Of a stretch of 64,000 nucleotides of DNA, positions 33,802 through 44,032 are shown piece by piece. Made by a program: the position numbers and the translations under genes. The notes below the pieces were generated by a model. The model saw nothing but the letters and a program-made list of their open reading frames with translations, was not told the origin of the DNA and did not search any database. Position 1 is the stretch's first letter. Every line of letters begins with the position of its first letter. This DNA comes from Fibrobacter sp. (GTDB lineage: Bacteria > Fibrobacterota > Fibrobacteria > Fibrobacterales > Fibrobacteraceae): the NCBI GenBank assembly GCA_017412605.1, contig JAFPWY010000012.1, positions 62,001-126,000 of the forward strand. The letters run 5' to 3'.

Positions 33802-34635
33802 ATGAAGCCAATAACTGAATATCAAGATTACCATCTCTTCATTAGGGATTACTACGATGACCGGAAACGGTGCTCGTATTTTTCATGGCGCGAATTTGCG
33901 AGGCTTGCCGGCTTTTCTTCTCCGACATATTTGAGGCTTGTGAGTGAAGGCAAGAGCAACCTGAGTCGCGTGACGATGGACCGGATGGTCAACGCGATGG
34001 GACTTGCCGGCTACGAAGTTCCTTACTTCAAGGCAATGGTGAATTACGGCAACGCGAAGAATGAAGAATCGATGGCGAAGTACCGTAAGGAAATGCGGAC
34101 CATCGCGCTGGAATATAAAGTGCGTGTCGTTGACAAGGAGGCCGTTGAATATTTTGACGGGTGGAAGAATTCCGTGATTCGCGAACTTGCTCCCATGATG
34201 CCCGGCGCGACTCCCGGCAAGATGGCCAAGGCCTGTTGCAACGAAATTTCTGCAGCCGATGTCAGTGCCTCGCTCGAGTTCCTGACAAAGGCGGGATTCC
34301 TGAAGAAGGATTCGGATGGCGCATTCCATCAGACCGAAAAGAACGTTACGGCGTCCAAGGAAGGCCTGGTGTATGCGGTTCACGCCCTGCAGAAAAAGAT
34401 GGCGGGGCTCGGGGCGGAATCTATTGAACGCTTCGATGCTGAAACCCGCAGCGTTTCCGGGATTACGTTGAGTGTTGACCGGAACGCTTACGAGCGCATT
34501 GCGCGCGAAATTGACGATTTCCGCAAGAGGATTATTGCTATTGCATCGGATACCGAAGACGCTGATCAAATTTACCAGATGAATTTGCAGTTCTTCCCGA
34601 TGACTTGGAACATTAATGAGATTAAGGAGGTTTAG
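33802..34635 (+). CDS. TIGR02147-type (DUF4423) predicted transcriptional regulator
   Basis: 277 aa. The N-terminus MKPITEYQDYHLFIRDYYDD and YFSWREFARLAGFSSPTYLRLVS are the hallmark of the Fibrobacter-expanded TIGR02147 family. It contains a helix-turn-helix (FARLAGFSSPTYLRLV) and a conserved DUF4423 region (CSEI-like CCNEISAADVSASLEFL). ATG 33802 is chosen by family start; GCTATATTTA lies only about 11 nt upstream, so the message could be near-leaderless. Its stop is one nucleotide from the next lipoprotein gene, whose Shine-Dalgarno lies inside it. Confidence 0.85.
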   Translation: MKPITEYQDYHLFIRDYYDDRKRCSYFSWREFARLAGFSSPTYLRLVSEGKSNLSRVTMDRMVNAMGLAGYEVPYFKAMVNYGNAKNEESMAKYRKEMRTIALEYKVRVVDKEAVEYFDGWKNSVIRELAPMMPGATPGKMAKACCNEISAADVSASLEFLTKAGFLKKDSDGAFHQTEKNVTASKEGLVYAVHALQKKMAGLGAESIERFDAETRSVSGITLSVDRNAYERIAREIDDFRKRIIAIASDTEDADQIYQMNLQFFPMTWNINEIKEV

Positions 34636-34636
34636 G

Positions 34637-37000
34637 ATGAAAAGGATTTATAGTATTGTTGCTATGGGAACGCTTCTGTTTTGGACAGCGTGTTCCGATA
34701 AGAGTTCGGACGTTGCGGGTTCGACCGAATTGCCGAACATGAACCAGAAATACACGGAACCCGTGATTTGCGGCCGAATCAGCGTTGGCGAATCTGTCGA
34801 GCTGCAAGAAGCGGAATGTTACTGGTCTGCCGAAATGTGGAACCGCGAATCCGGCTATCGTGTGCATACAGGATTTGACAACGGGACGAATACCTCGGGA
34901 ATCTGGTATTGGACGGACAATGCGAAGGACGCCGCTTTTGACTGGCCTGATTCCGTGACTGCGGATTACGATTCGATGGCGCTCTCCAAGGTTATCGACA
35001 AGTGCGATGGAAGCGTTTGCGGAAATGTCAATTTTAATGGGGACAATTCCAAGGCGTCGTTGAAATTTAGCCTTGCGGGCAAGGATTCCTCGGGTGAGTT
35101 CGAAAGCATCGATGCCCATAGCATGCAGGGCATTTGTGTTGAATACTTTGGCAAGGCTATCTGGGTGGGGCTCGATTATGACGATTCCCTGAGCAAGGAA
35201 TTGAGTGGCGAGCGATTTGAAGTCCTTCTGCCGGATTATAAATACACGAAAAAGCAGGCAGGCCAGAAGGGCAAGGAACTTTGTTTGCCCTGGAACGCAT
35301 TCAGGCCGACGCGCTATTATAGAAATGCCGATAAGATAGATGATGCCGTGTCCCATTTGCGGGGGATAAACTTCATAATGGCTTATCCCGGTTCCGATAG
35401 TTCTTATTTTGAGATTGTTGGCCTGGGCCGTTTTTCGGGGGAAAATCCGGAAGATGTGCATCCGGTAAATAAGAAATGCAAGCCCGTTTATGTGCAGGAG
35501 TATTTCTGCGAGTGCTCCTATACGGAAGAAAGAAGTGAATCTGATGGTGAAGCCAAGGCGGCAAGCTATTCCTATGAATTCGGATACTCCGTAATTGACG
35601 ATACTTCGGATTATAGGCCTAGGGCGGTTACGGAATGTTTGCGTGGCTTGATGTCCAGCGCCAATGCGACGATTATGGAGTTCCGGGGAACGGCTTGGGA
35701 CCGTCCTTGCGAGGATCCTCTCCCCAAGACAATCGTATGTGAAGACGGTTCTGTAAGTGAATCGAAGGAATTCGCCAAGATCTACAAGGAATACGAAAAG
35801 ATGGTGGATAAGGCTTACGACAGGGAAAAGGACATTGTGGATTCCGAATATGCATATTGCCTAGCTGCCCATGACACCCTTAGTGACGGTCGTGCTATCC
35901 CCGATACGTGCCGCATAGCCTCGATGCTCGAGGATAGGGACATAAGTCAGTTGGATTATACGGACGACGCCTATGAATCTGCCTGGGAAGACTTTGTGGA
36001 TTGGATGGATTCCCTATACTTGGTGGATTCATTGGACGATGCGACACGGTATTGCTTGATTCGGAATATGTCCGATACATCCATACATAGAGTCGTGTCC
36101 TATAGTGCGGATTCGATGGATGAGGTTATTGTCGCGAAAGAGCTTCATCCGATTGTCAAGTCGATGAAATGCAAGAGCGGAAAAGTCTACGATACGGATG
36201 AATATAAAGAATTCCTGAAGGAATTTGGTCTTAAAAATGACAAGGATTCGCTCAAGGTTTATGCCGCCGCCAAGAAGGTATATTCAAAGCAAATCGAGGA
36301 TGAGTTTGCTACCTGTGTCGATAAATACGGGGATAACGGATTCTTGTGGGAAGGAGTGTGGACTAAGGTTTATACGGGATTCGACAATGGCTCCGGCACA
36401 TCGGGAAAATGGTATTACGAGACCGATTCAGCGGATGGCGGAAATTCGCATATCGACTGGAACCATGGTTATGTTGTCGGTGACTGGAACGATGCTGCTG
36501 CATTCGATTCTCTGCTTCTTGTAGATCACGGCCTCAAGGGAACGGTCGTGTTTGAAAAGAAGAAAATGAAGGGCAATCCCTATGTCAATCTCGGTTTCTG
36601 GCTGGCTGGCGAAGATGGAAAGGGGGGTCACGATGTCGTGGACATTTCTGGGAAACAGGGAATATGCGTTGTGTTTGATTCGCTTCCTCAAAATACGTAT
36701 ATCCAGCTTGACATGGGTGATTCGTTGAACGCTCTTGTCGATGGGGATTTGTTTACGGCCATAAATACCCGCAATTATGCGGTCGAGTCGGATTCTGGAA
36801 TGGTTGAATTATCATTGTCTTTAAAAAAGGGAAGGAACTGCTTCAGTTGGGATATGTTTGAACAATCCGGTTCCGGCAAAACGATGAAGCTCAAGGAGGC
36901 TCTTAAGCATGTTGCGGGAATAAAAATTCATTTTGAAAGCCCGTATAAGGAGGATCATCGCGAAGGTTCGTTTGTAATCAGAAGCATTTATTACAAGTGA
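34637..37000 (+). CDS. Large lipoprotein with duplicated domain, partner of the TIGR02147 regulator
   Basis: 787 aa. Signal MKRIYSIVAMGTLLFWTAC. Two copies of a domain of about 180 residues, N-terminal (VHTGFDNGTNTSGIWYWTDN) and C-terminal (VYTGFDNGSGTSGKWYYETD). Each continues with a hydrophobic beta-rich section (GICVEYFG / GICVVFDS; LCLPWNAF / NCFSWDMF), plausibly carbohydrate-binding. The middle holds modules shared with the 1-17 kb lipoprotein cluster (VCEDGSVSESKEFAKIYKEY; KCKSGKVYDTDEYKEF). AAGGAGG lies 6 nt before the ATG. It is probably coupled to the regulator gene. Surface or outer-membrane location predicted. Confidence 0.82.
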   Translation: MKRIYSIVAMGTLLFWTACSDKSSDVAGSTELPNMNQKYTEPVICGRISVGESVELQEAECYWSAEMWNRESGYRVHTGFDNGTNTSGIWYWTDNAKDAAFDWPDSVTADYDSMALSKVIDKCDGSVCGNVNFNGDNSKASLKFSLAGKDSSGEFESIDAHSMQGICVEYFGKAIWVGLDYDDSLSKELSGERFEVLLPDYKYTKKQAGQKGKELCLPWNAFRPTRYYRNADKIDDAVSHLRGINFIMAYPGSDSSYFEIVGLGRFSGENPEDVHPVNKKCKPVYVQEYFCECSYTEERSESDGEAKAASYSYEFGYSVIDDTSDYRPRAVTECLRGLMSSANATIMEFRGTAWDRPCEDPLPKTIVCEDGSVSESKEFAKIYKEYEKMVDKAYDREKDIVDSEYAYCLAAHDTLSDGRAIPDTCRIASMLEDRDISQLDYTDDAYESAWEDFVDWMDSLYLVDSLDDATRYCLIRNMSDTSIHRVVSYSADSMDEVIVAKELHPIVKSMKCKSGKVYDTDEYKEFLKEFGLKNDKDSLKVYAAAKKVYSKQIEDEFATCVDKYGDNGFLWEGVWTKVYTGFDNGSGTSGKWYYETDSADGGNSHIDWNHGYVVGDWNDAAAFDSLLLVDHGLKGTVVFEKKKMKGNPYVNLGFWLAGEDGKGGHDVVDISGKQGICVVFDSLPQNTYIQLDMGDSLNALVDGDLFTAINTRNYAVESDSGMVELSLSLKKGRNCFSWDMFEQSGSGKTMKLKEALKHVAGIKIHFESPYKEDHREGSFVIRSIYYK

Positions 37001-37027
37001 CGACCTTCTCGATAGAACAATAAAAAA

Positions 37028-37054
37028 GCGGCCGGAGAAATCCGGTCGCTTTTT
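37028..37054. terminator. Bidirectional intrinsic terminator
   Basis: A-run, GCGGCCGGA, GAAA loop, TCCGGTCGC, TTTTT. It serves the plus-strand lipoprotein gene and the converging leuB. Confidence 0.85.
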
Positions 37055-37093
37055 GCAAAGAATGGAGATCCCCTGTCGGGGATGACAATGCGA

Positions 37094-38236
<1,143 letters not shown>

Positions 38237-39568
38237 CTACCGTGCAATGCGGACGGGCTTTACGGTGCCGTTCCTGACGGAGCGGAGCATGTAGATGCCC
38301 TGGACTTTGATATCGCTGGTATTCTGGAGTGTCGAAACGGCTTCGTCTATGGTGTGGGCGCGCAGGCGGCCGAGGCGGTTGCCGTTTAGATCAAAGACAT
38401 CGTATGCCTGGAGTGTGTTTGCCTGCAGGTGGCATGCGTTACTGATTGCCAATGGGGGATTCTGAATAGTTGAGTCTTTGTTGCCTGTTCCCGTTGGTTT
38501 CTCTCCCGGAAATTCAGATGTGGAAATCCACTTGTTTTTGGTGTCTGCCTTGTGTTCCGCGAAGTATTCCTTGAGCCAGGTCATTGCCGGGCGGTCTACG
38601 TCATCCTTGATGATGCCGGAACATCCTAGTTCCTTTGCGCTGCAAGATAACCATGTCTTGCCATAGATATAGCCCCAAAGGGTAATGCCAGCAATACGCT
38701 CCTCTTCCATGAAGAGGGGAATCTGTTCAGAGTAGCATCTTTTCTGAATTTCATCGTCCAAAGTCGCGATATCGTATTCGGTAATGTACAATGGAATCTG
38801 CGTGCTGTCGATAATTTCTTGCAGGTATTTTTTTAGGGTGTTGAAGTGGATGCAGTTTGTCGGGCCGGAGCCCGTTGCCATTAAATCATGTCCTTGCATT
38901 CCGTAGCCGTCGACTGGTGCACCGTTCTTTTTGATGGTATTGATAAGGTTTATTCCGACATCTCTTTGCCATTGGAACGTATTGTAGTCGTTGTAAATGA
39001 GGATCGCCTTGGGCCAGCGCTCGCGAGCCATCTTGAAGGCCGTAGTGACGAAATTGTAGTCGCCATCGTTGTCACCGCCCAGGGCCTCGACAAAGTGGTT
39101 GCCTCTGCCGAATCCGGAATGATACTGGTTATCTGCTGACCGGCCAGCCTCGGTTACCACGTCGATCATTTCCAGGTCGGGGTAATGTTCCGCGACGGCA
39201 TCGAACCAGGCGGTAATGGCATCCCTGGTTTCCTCGACATTTAGGTTGCGAATCCAACCTGGGTATTGCGAACCCCACACGAGCGTGCGGAACTTGAATA
39301 GGACTCCGTTCTGTTTTGCCCAGTTGTAAATCGCATCGCACTTGGAAAAGTCGAATTCGCCACGATTCTTTTCGATTTGGATCCATACGCATTCATCATT
39401 GGAGGTAATCTGGTTCCAGTATTTCGCGAAATCAGACGGAACTTCGCCATCGACCGGAATGTTGCCGAGGAACTTGGCCGCACCGTCGGCCAGGCCGGGA
39501 CCGGCAAATACACCCGAAAACGCACAGGAAAGCGTGCAGACGGCAAGTTTTAAGATTCTACAAGTCAT
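38237..39568 (-). CDS. Secreted GH10-family endo-xylanase with unusual acid/base motif
   Basis: 443 aa. ATG 39568 gives signal peptide MTCRILKLAVCTLSCAFSGVFA. GH10 barrel features: FRTLVWGSQYPGWI, MQGHD and nucleophile ITEYDI (Glu264). The acid/base region reads DVVTEAG (Thr139-Glu140) where the family has DVVNEA, so the Asn that normally contacts the -1 sugar is Thr. An insert of His/Gly-rich residues follows. C-terminal 60 residues (DVFDLNGNRLGRLRA, IYMLRSVRNG) look like a sorting domain. Hydrolyses beta-1,4-xylan if active. Confidence 0.88.
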   Translation of the reverse strand: MTCRILKLAVCTLSCAFSGVFAGPGLADGAAKFLGNIPVDGEVPSDFAKYWNQITSNDECVWIQIEKNRGEFDFSKCDAIYNWAKQNGVLFKFRTLVWGSQYPGWIRNLNVEETRDAITAWFDAVAEHYPDLEMIDVVTEAGRSADNQYHSGFGRGNHFVEALGGDNDGDYNFVTTAFKMARERWPKAILIYNDYNTFQWQRDVGINLINTIKKNGAPVDGYGMQGHDLMATGSGPTNCIHFNTLKKYLQEIIDSTQIPLYITEYDIATLDDEIQKRCYSEQIPLFMEEERIAGITLWGYIYGKTWLSCSAKELGCSGIIKDDVDRPAMTWLKEYFAEHKADTKNKWISTSEFPGEKPTGTGNKDSTIQNPPLAISNACHLQANTLQAYDVFDLNGNRLGRLRAHTIDEAVSTLQNTSDIKVQGIYMLRSVRNGTVKPVRIAR

Positions 39569-39655
39569 AATTATCCATGATAAACATATATCCCCTTTAC
39601 ATGAAAATTCCCAGGGTTGCGCTGTTTGTCGTGGATAATACGTCAATAAGTAAGA

Positions 39656-39675
39656 AAGGAACCTTGCGGTTCCTT
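39656..39675 (-). terminator. Hairpin after the Cys-rich lipoprotein gene
   Basis: AAGGAACC-TTGC-GGTTCCTT, 8-bp stem, followed on the minus strand by TTTCTTAC. A moderate terminator candidate. Confidence 0.55.
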
Positions 39676-39703
39676 ATGCTAAAACTTTTTTTGGAATATT
39701 TTG

Positions 39704-41551
39704 CTAGTCTTCCTTGTAATCGTTGTTACCATGGGCGTAGCCATCTTCTGTATTGGTGGAAGGCTTGTAGCATTTATTTTCTAGGGTGTGACCGGCCTTG
39801 AAGCATTCCTGTCGACTCCAGCAGCATCCATGGCTGTTTTTGCCTGTATCGTCGCATATGCAAGCGATTCCGTCATTATTTCCATCCAGGTCTACGAGCT
39901 TTCCATTGCTACAGGCAACGATGTATCCACCTTCGTGATAACTGTTGTTGATGCAGGTCTGGAGGGAATTGTGGCAAACTCCGAAGTAGGTTCCCAGGGC
40001 GTCGCACGATACGCGGCGTGTCTCGTTAGTAAGGTCGAATTCGAAATTTTCCACGCGTTCTTTAGGATCGGAGACTGGTTCGTGATTCATCCAGTTGTAC
40101 CCGTGGACGATTTTTGCTACCATCTTTTTGCTAGGAATCAAGACTTTCCATTTCTGTTTCGTTTCAAAATCCCTGAACGGCGGGTAGTCGGGATCTTCAT
40201 CCTTGAGAATTTGTTTGCAACGTTCCTCGTCGTAGCAAGGATTTGGATTGGGGGGTGATCCCACCATTGGCTCACCCCAGCACGGGTCACAATCAGAACA
40301 TTGGTCTATGTCGCATTCGGCTTCCATCTTCTGTGGATCGGTGCCTTCTCTACAAGCGACGGGACATTTGTAATTGTCCTTGTCGAGCGGGTCATACTTG
40401 TTATGGAGCCTTTCCCATTGCCCGTCGACGCACCTGTACATGATGGCGTTGTTGTTGATGTCGTTGTCGCACCTCAGTTCGCCGTTCAGGCATTCGCCGC
40501 AGATGGCCTTGTCGGTACGGCATGACTTGTTGCCGCATATGGAAATGGCTTTCTTGGCTTCGCCGGCGACACATTCGTAGACGGTTCCCTTTTCTTCGTC
40601 ATCGTTGGTGCAGGTGTGTTCGTAGTTCGTGCACGCGCCGCAACCGTTGTCGCGCGGGTCGCAGGAATTTCCGTCACAGCTCTCGGTTTTCTTCTTTCCG
40701 TTTTCACAGTGGGTGACGGTCGCCTTGAATTTCTTGTCTTCGGTACAGGTCTGCACGTCGTTGATGCATTCGCCGCAATCCGTCTCTTCTTCGTTACAGG
40801 ATACCGTACCGCACGAGCGGTTCACGAGGACTCCCTTCACGCATTCCTTGACAACGCCGATGCTTGCGGGGCTGTTGGAGCACGTGCTCTTGTAGCTGTC
40901 GTCGCATTCAATTTCAATAGCGTCCTTGTTCGCGCATTCCTTGCTTTTGGTGTTGCAGAGAACGCCCTTGTCGCAGGTGACGTTCTTGCAGGAGCATTTT
41001 CCGTCTTTCGCCTTGCCGCCAGACGCCTTGCACAAGTCAGCGAAGGAGTTGAGAGTCGACGAAGTGGTGTCTTTAGTTTCTTTCGTCGAAGAGGTGTCTT
41101 CGGTGCGCTTGGTCTGGTTCCCGCAAATTCCTGAAAGAACGTTACAGACGGCACCCACGTCGCAGAGCTCACCCTTACAGATACACACTCCGTCTTTTTC
41201 TTTACCGCCGGACCCCTTGCACAAGTCTATGAACTTGGAGAGGGTTTCCTTGGACATGGAGGAGGAGCTCTTTTTAGAGGAACTGCTGACATCCTTGTCG
41301 TCTGTGGAATCTGGCTGTATTCCCAGGTCGACCCATTCGTGGTCGAAGCAAAGGAAGTTGGAGTGCTTGTCTTTCACGTAGACCGTATCACCCTCGTTGG
41401 TGTCGGTGCATGCGCCCAACTCAAAAATAGAGCCGACTTCCGTGACTATCTTCTTTGGGGTTACCTTTTCGCTGCTGTCGTCACCGCAGCCGATAACCAG
41501 GATGGCGCCGAAAAACGCCGAAATGAGAAGGGGTAAGAATGTTTTTTTCAT
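39704..41551 (-). CDS. Cys-rich repeat lipoprotein
   Basis: 615 aa. ATG 41551 gives signal MKKTFLPLLISAFFGAILVIGC (Cys22). N-terminal region with AACTDTNEGDT-type segment, Ser linker (about 85-105), then two repeats of about 60 residues (FIDLCKGSGGKEKDGVCICK; FADLCKASGGKAKDGKCSCK). A ladder of units follows, each with C-(D/G)-x-x-S/T-C-x4-5-CG-x-C-x6-C: VNRSCGTVSCNEEETDCGEC, ESCDGNSCDPRDNGCGAC, ISICGNKSCRTDKAICGEC. The C-terminal part ends with DLDGNNDGIACICDD, an excalibur-like Ca-binding segment. Predicted surface protein; function unknown. Confidence 0.8.
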   Translation of the reverse strand: MKKTFLPLLISAFFGAILVIGCGDDSSEKVTPKKIVTEVGSIFELGACTDTNEGDTVYVKDKHSNFLCFDHEWVDLGIQPDSTDDKDVSSSSKKSSSSMSKETLSKFIDLCKGSGGKEKDGVCICKGELCDVGAVCNVLSGICGNQTKRTEDTSSTKETKDTTSSTLNSFADLCKASGGKAKDGKCSCKNVTCDKGVLCNTKSKECANKDAIEIECDDSYKSTCSNSPASIGVVKECVKGVLVNRSCGTVSCNEEETDCGECINDVQTCTEDKKFKATVTHCENGKKKTESCDGNSCDPRDNGCGACTNYEHTCTNDDEEKGTVYECVAGEAKKAISICGNKSCRTDKAICGECLNGELRCDNDINNNAIMYRCVDGQWERLHNKYDPLDKDNYKCPVACREGTDPQKMEAECDIDQCSDCDPCWGEPMVGSPPNPNPCYDEERCKQILKDEDPDYPPFRDFETKQKWKVLIPSKKMVAKIVHGYNWMNHEPVSDPKERVENFEFDLTNETRRVSCDALGTYFGVCHNSLQTCINNSYHEGGYIVACSNGKLVDLDGNNDGIACICDDTGKNSHGCCWSRQECFKAGHTLENKCYKPSTNTEDGYAHGNNDYKED

Positions 41552-41651
41552 TTCAATCTCCACCAAACAAAAAACTTACAATTTTGTTTCAAATATACCC
41601 AGATTCATTGAGACTGTCAATTTGGGGGCTTATTTTGGGCATGATTTGCTG

Positions 41652-42545
41652 TTATTTTCCGCCCAATTCCCGCGGGTGGAACATCCTGTGTTCCTGCTTG
41701 ATGAATTCTTTGTCGATATGCGTGTAAATTTGCGTGGTACTGATGTCGGCATGGCCCAGCAGTTCTTGCAGAACGCGCAGATCCATGCCTGCTTCCAGGC
41801 AGTGCGTGGCAAAACTGTGGCGGAAGGTATGCGGCGAGACCTGTTTGGAAAGGTGTGCCGTATGTTGTTGCACGATTTTCCAAGCCCCCATGCGCGTCAT
41901 TGGCTTGCCGCGGGAGTTTAGAATTATGTTGTCTGTAGTCGGGTGGGTGAGGGGGCGACCCTCCTCAATCCAGGCGCGCAGGTTTTCCTTCGCTTTGCTG
42001 CCGAGCGGTACCAGGCGTTGCTTGTTGCCTTTGCCGATAGGTGTGAGCCATTCGTTATCAAGGTCGAGCTGCGAGAGCTTGATGCCCAAGGTCTCCGATA
42101 TGCGGAGTCCTGCGCTGTACATGAGTTCGAATAGGGCCGTGTCGCGGAGCGGGTTCTTGCCGCTTGCGGCACTTTCGAATACGCTGTCAATTTCTTCGCG
42201 GGTGAGGTACTGGGGCAAATAATGGCCCAGCTTGGGGCGTTCGAGCATCGATTCGGTGCTGTAGTCGTACTCGCCTTCCTTCTGCATGTACTTGAGAAAT
42301 CCGCGCAGGCTTGAAAAGTGCCTCGCGACGGATGTGGGGGAGTATTCCTCCTGCCCGGCGGTGAACGTCAGGAATTCGTCCAGTTTTTCCGGGGTTAAAT
42401 CCTTCAGGTCCAGGCCGGTTTCGTCGAGCCAGGCGACAAAATGCCGCAAGTCTTCCTGGTAGCTCTGGATGGTGGCGGGTGAAAGGTTCCGTTCCACTCC
42501 CAAGAAGGCCAGGTAGGCGTCCATGCGGTTCGAATTGAGGCTCAT
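41652..42545 (-). CDS. xerD: Tyrosine recombinase XerD/XerC
   Basis: 297 aa, the normal Xer length. N-terminal SAM-like core-binding domain (ERNLSPATIQSYQEDLRHFV), catalytic domain with SAGLRISETLGI (Arg), HTFRHSFATHCLEAG (His-x-x-Arg), LLGHADISTTQIYTHID (His and nucleophile Tyr). Resolves chromosome dimers at dif; ordinary housekeeping rather than a phage integrase, judging by length and lack of mobile genes nearby. XerD versus XerC is not certain. Weak Shine-Dalgarno; an ATG seven codons later is possible. Confidence 0.9.
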   Translation of the reverse strand: MSLNSNRMDAYLAFLGVERNLSPATIQSYQEDLRHFVAWLDETGLDLKDLTPEKLDEFLTFTAGQEEYSPTSVARHFSSLRGFLKYMQKEGEYDYSTESMLERPKLGHYLPQYLTREEIDSVFESAASGKNPLRDTALFELMYSAGLRISETLGIKLSQLDLDNEWLTPIGKGNKQRLVPLGSKAKENLRAWIEEGRPLTHPTTDNIILNSRGKPMTRMGAWKIVQQHTAHLSKQVSPHTFRHSFATHCLEAGMDLRVLQELLGHADISTTQIYTHIDKEFIKQEHRMFHPRELGGK

Positions 42546-42561
42546 ATATCCATAATTTACT

Positions 42562-42591
42562 AAAAAACCTGTGTGGCGGGGGCCACACAGG
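42562..42591 (-). terminator. Intrinsic terminator of the GH16 gene
   Basis: Minus strand: CCTGTGTGGC, loop, GCCACACAGG then TTTTTT. It separates the glucanase gene from xerD. Confidence 0.85.
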
Positions 42592-42624
42592 CTGGTTGTT
42601 TGGGGGTGGGATTCTTTATGTGTC

Positions 42625-43761
42625 TTACTTGGAGAAAACCTTGATGTGCTGGGAATTGCCCTTCTTTACAGAGGCTCCCTTTACGTTGAAGTAGCGCAGG
42701 TCTATGTTGTATGCCTCGTGGGTACGCGGAGCCCTGGGGATGGCCTGCTGCTGTTGCTGCATGCTGCTAGACGATGCCGGAGTTGCCGGATTGTCCTGCT
42801 GCGGAGCGCTGCTGGACGATACCTGGGTCGGCGGATTCTCCTGCTGTGCGCTGCTGGACGACGTCGTTGCCGGCGGGTTCTCCTGCTGTGCGCTGCTGGA
42901 CGATGCCGGTGGCGGTTCCGTGCCTTGCTGGCTCTTCAGGTCGCCCTCGGGATCCGTGGGCATCTGTCCGTTGAAGCCTTCCTGGCCCTTCTTGGTGAGG
43001 GCGATGATGACCATGCCGTCCTTGGTAAAGATGTTGCTCGGGCTGATATCGACGCGGTTGCCGTCGAACGTCCAGTCGCCCTTTAGCCAGCGGGTGCTGT
43101 TGAAGGTGTCGAAGTCGTCGCTCCAGTCCAGAGTAAAGTCGCTGCCGTTTTCGCCGGCGCCCGGGGTGTACTTGTAGACCTTGACCCAGTTGATGAACTG
43201 GTAGACCGGCAAAATGTTGTCGTTCCATGCGCCAACCCAGCCGGCGTCTTCGTGGGACCAGAGGTTGAAGCGGAGACCTTGTTCCTTCTTGCCAAGGTCT
43301 TCCACCTGGTTCTTGTCACCCTGGCCCTTGACCGTCTTGCGGACGACCTTGCCGTCGAGAATCCAAGCCACGTAATCCGGAGTCCATTCCATGCCGTAGG
43401 TATGGAAGGATTCGTTGGAAGCGGGTTCGATGGCGTGGTGGTCTTCGCTAGTCACCTTGCGGTCCGGCTGTCCGTCTCCAGGTCCGAAGCCTGTAATGAT
43501 GTTGGACTGGAAACTATTGGGGCTCTTGCCCAGGATTTCGATATCCACTTCGACCCAGGGCTCGTTTCCGCCCAGGTAGGAATCGTTGTGGTACAAGAAC
43601 ATGGAACTGACGGTTCCCGAACCGGCAGCCATCTTCATGCGCGCTTCGAACTTGCCGTACATCCAGGTTTCGCTGGTATAGAGTTCTGCACCAGAATAGT
43701 CTTTTGCGCTCACAGCAGCTACCGCCAATAGTCCAAATATTAAAGTCTTTTTCAATGTCAT
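42625..43761 (-). CDS. Secreted GH16 beta-1,3-1,4-glucanase (circularly permuted Fibrobacter type)
   Basis: 378 aa. ATG 43761 follows AGGGGG and gives a signal peptide ending AVAAVSA-K. The mature protein begins KDYSGAELYTSE, and the catalytic motif EPWVEVDIEILG (Glu71, Asp73, Glu75) lies near the N-terminus, ahead of LDWSDDFDTFNSTRW, WTFDGN and VYKYTPG. This is the circularly permuted order known for the F. succinogenes lichenase. A Ser/Pro/Gln linker with about four SSSSA-QQ(E/D)NP units follows, then a basic tail of about 35 residues. Hydrolyses mixed-linkage glucan. Confidence 0.94.
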   Translation of the reverse strand: MTLKKTLIFGLLAVAAVSAKDYSGAELYTSETWMYGKFEARMKMAAGSGTVSSMFLYHNDSYLGGNEPWVEVDIEILGKSPNSFQSNIITGFGPGDGQPDRKVTSEDHHAIEPASNESFHTYGMEWTPDYVAWILDGKVVRKTVKGQGDKNQVEDLGKKEQGLRFNLWSHEDAGWVGAWNDNILPVYQFINWVKVYKYTPGAGENGSDFTLDWSDDFDTFNSTRWLKGDWTFDGNRVDISPSNIFTKDGMVIIALTKKGQEGFNGQMPTDPEGDLKSQQGTEPPPASSSSAQQENPPATTSSSSAQQENPPTQVSSSSAPQQDNPATPASSSSMQQQQQAIPRAPRTHEAYNIDLRYFNVKGASVKKGNSQHIKVFSK

Positions 43762-44032
43762 ATAGCCCCCTGCAAACCCATACACACTCTAATATTACTT
43801 TCTGGATGGGGGCAAAACAAGACTTACAAGTGCAATTTGGATAATTTCTGTATCAACTGTATCGTATTTTCCTGCAAAAAAGCGCATTGTCGTGAAAAAT
43901 GTGAAAAATTTCAGGATGCACTGCATTTATCTCTTTTTGAACTGGTTTTTGGGTGCTTTTGTTTGCAACCAGGCGTTCCGGTATAATTTATAAGCTATAT
44001 TTCGTCTGAATTTGTTTGTTAAAAGGAGAATT

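Noticed and set aside
41652-42545. Mobile-element integrase
   Set aside because: Length and motifs fit housekeeping Xer recombinases, with no att site, transfer genes or phage genes nearby.
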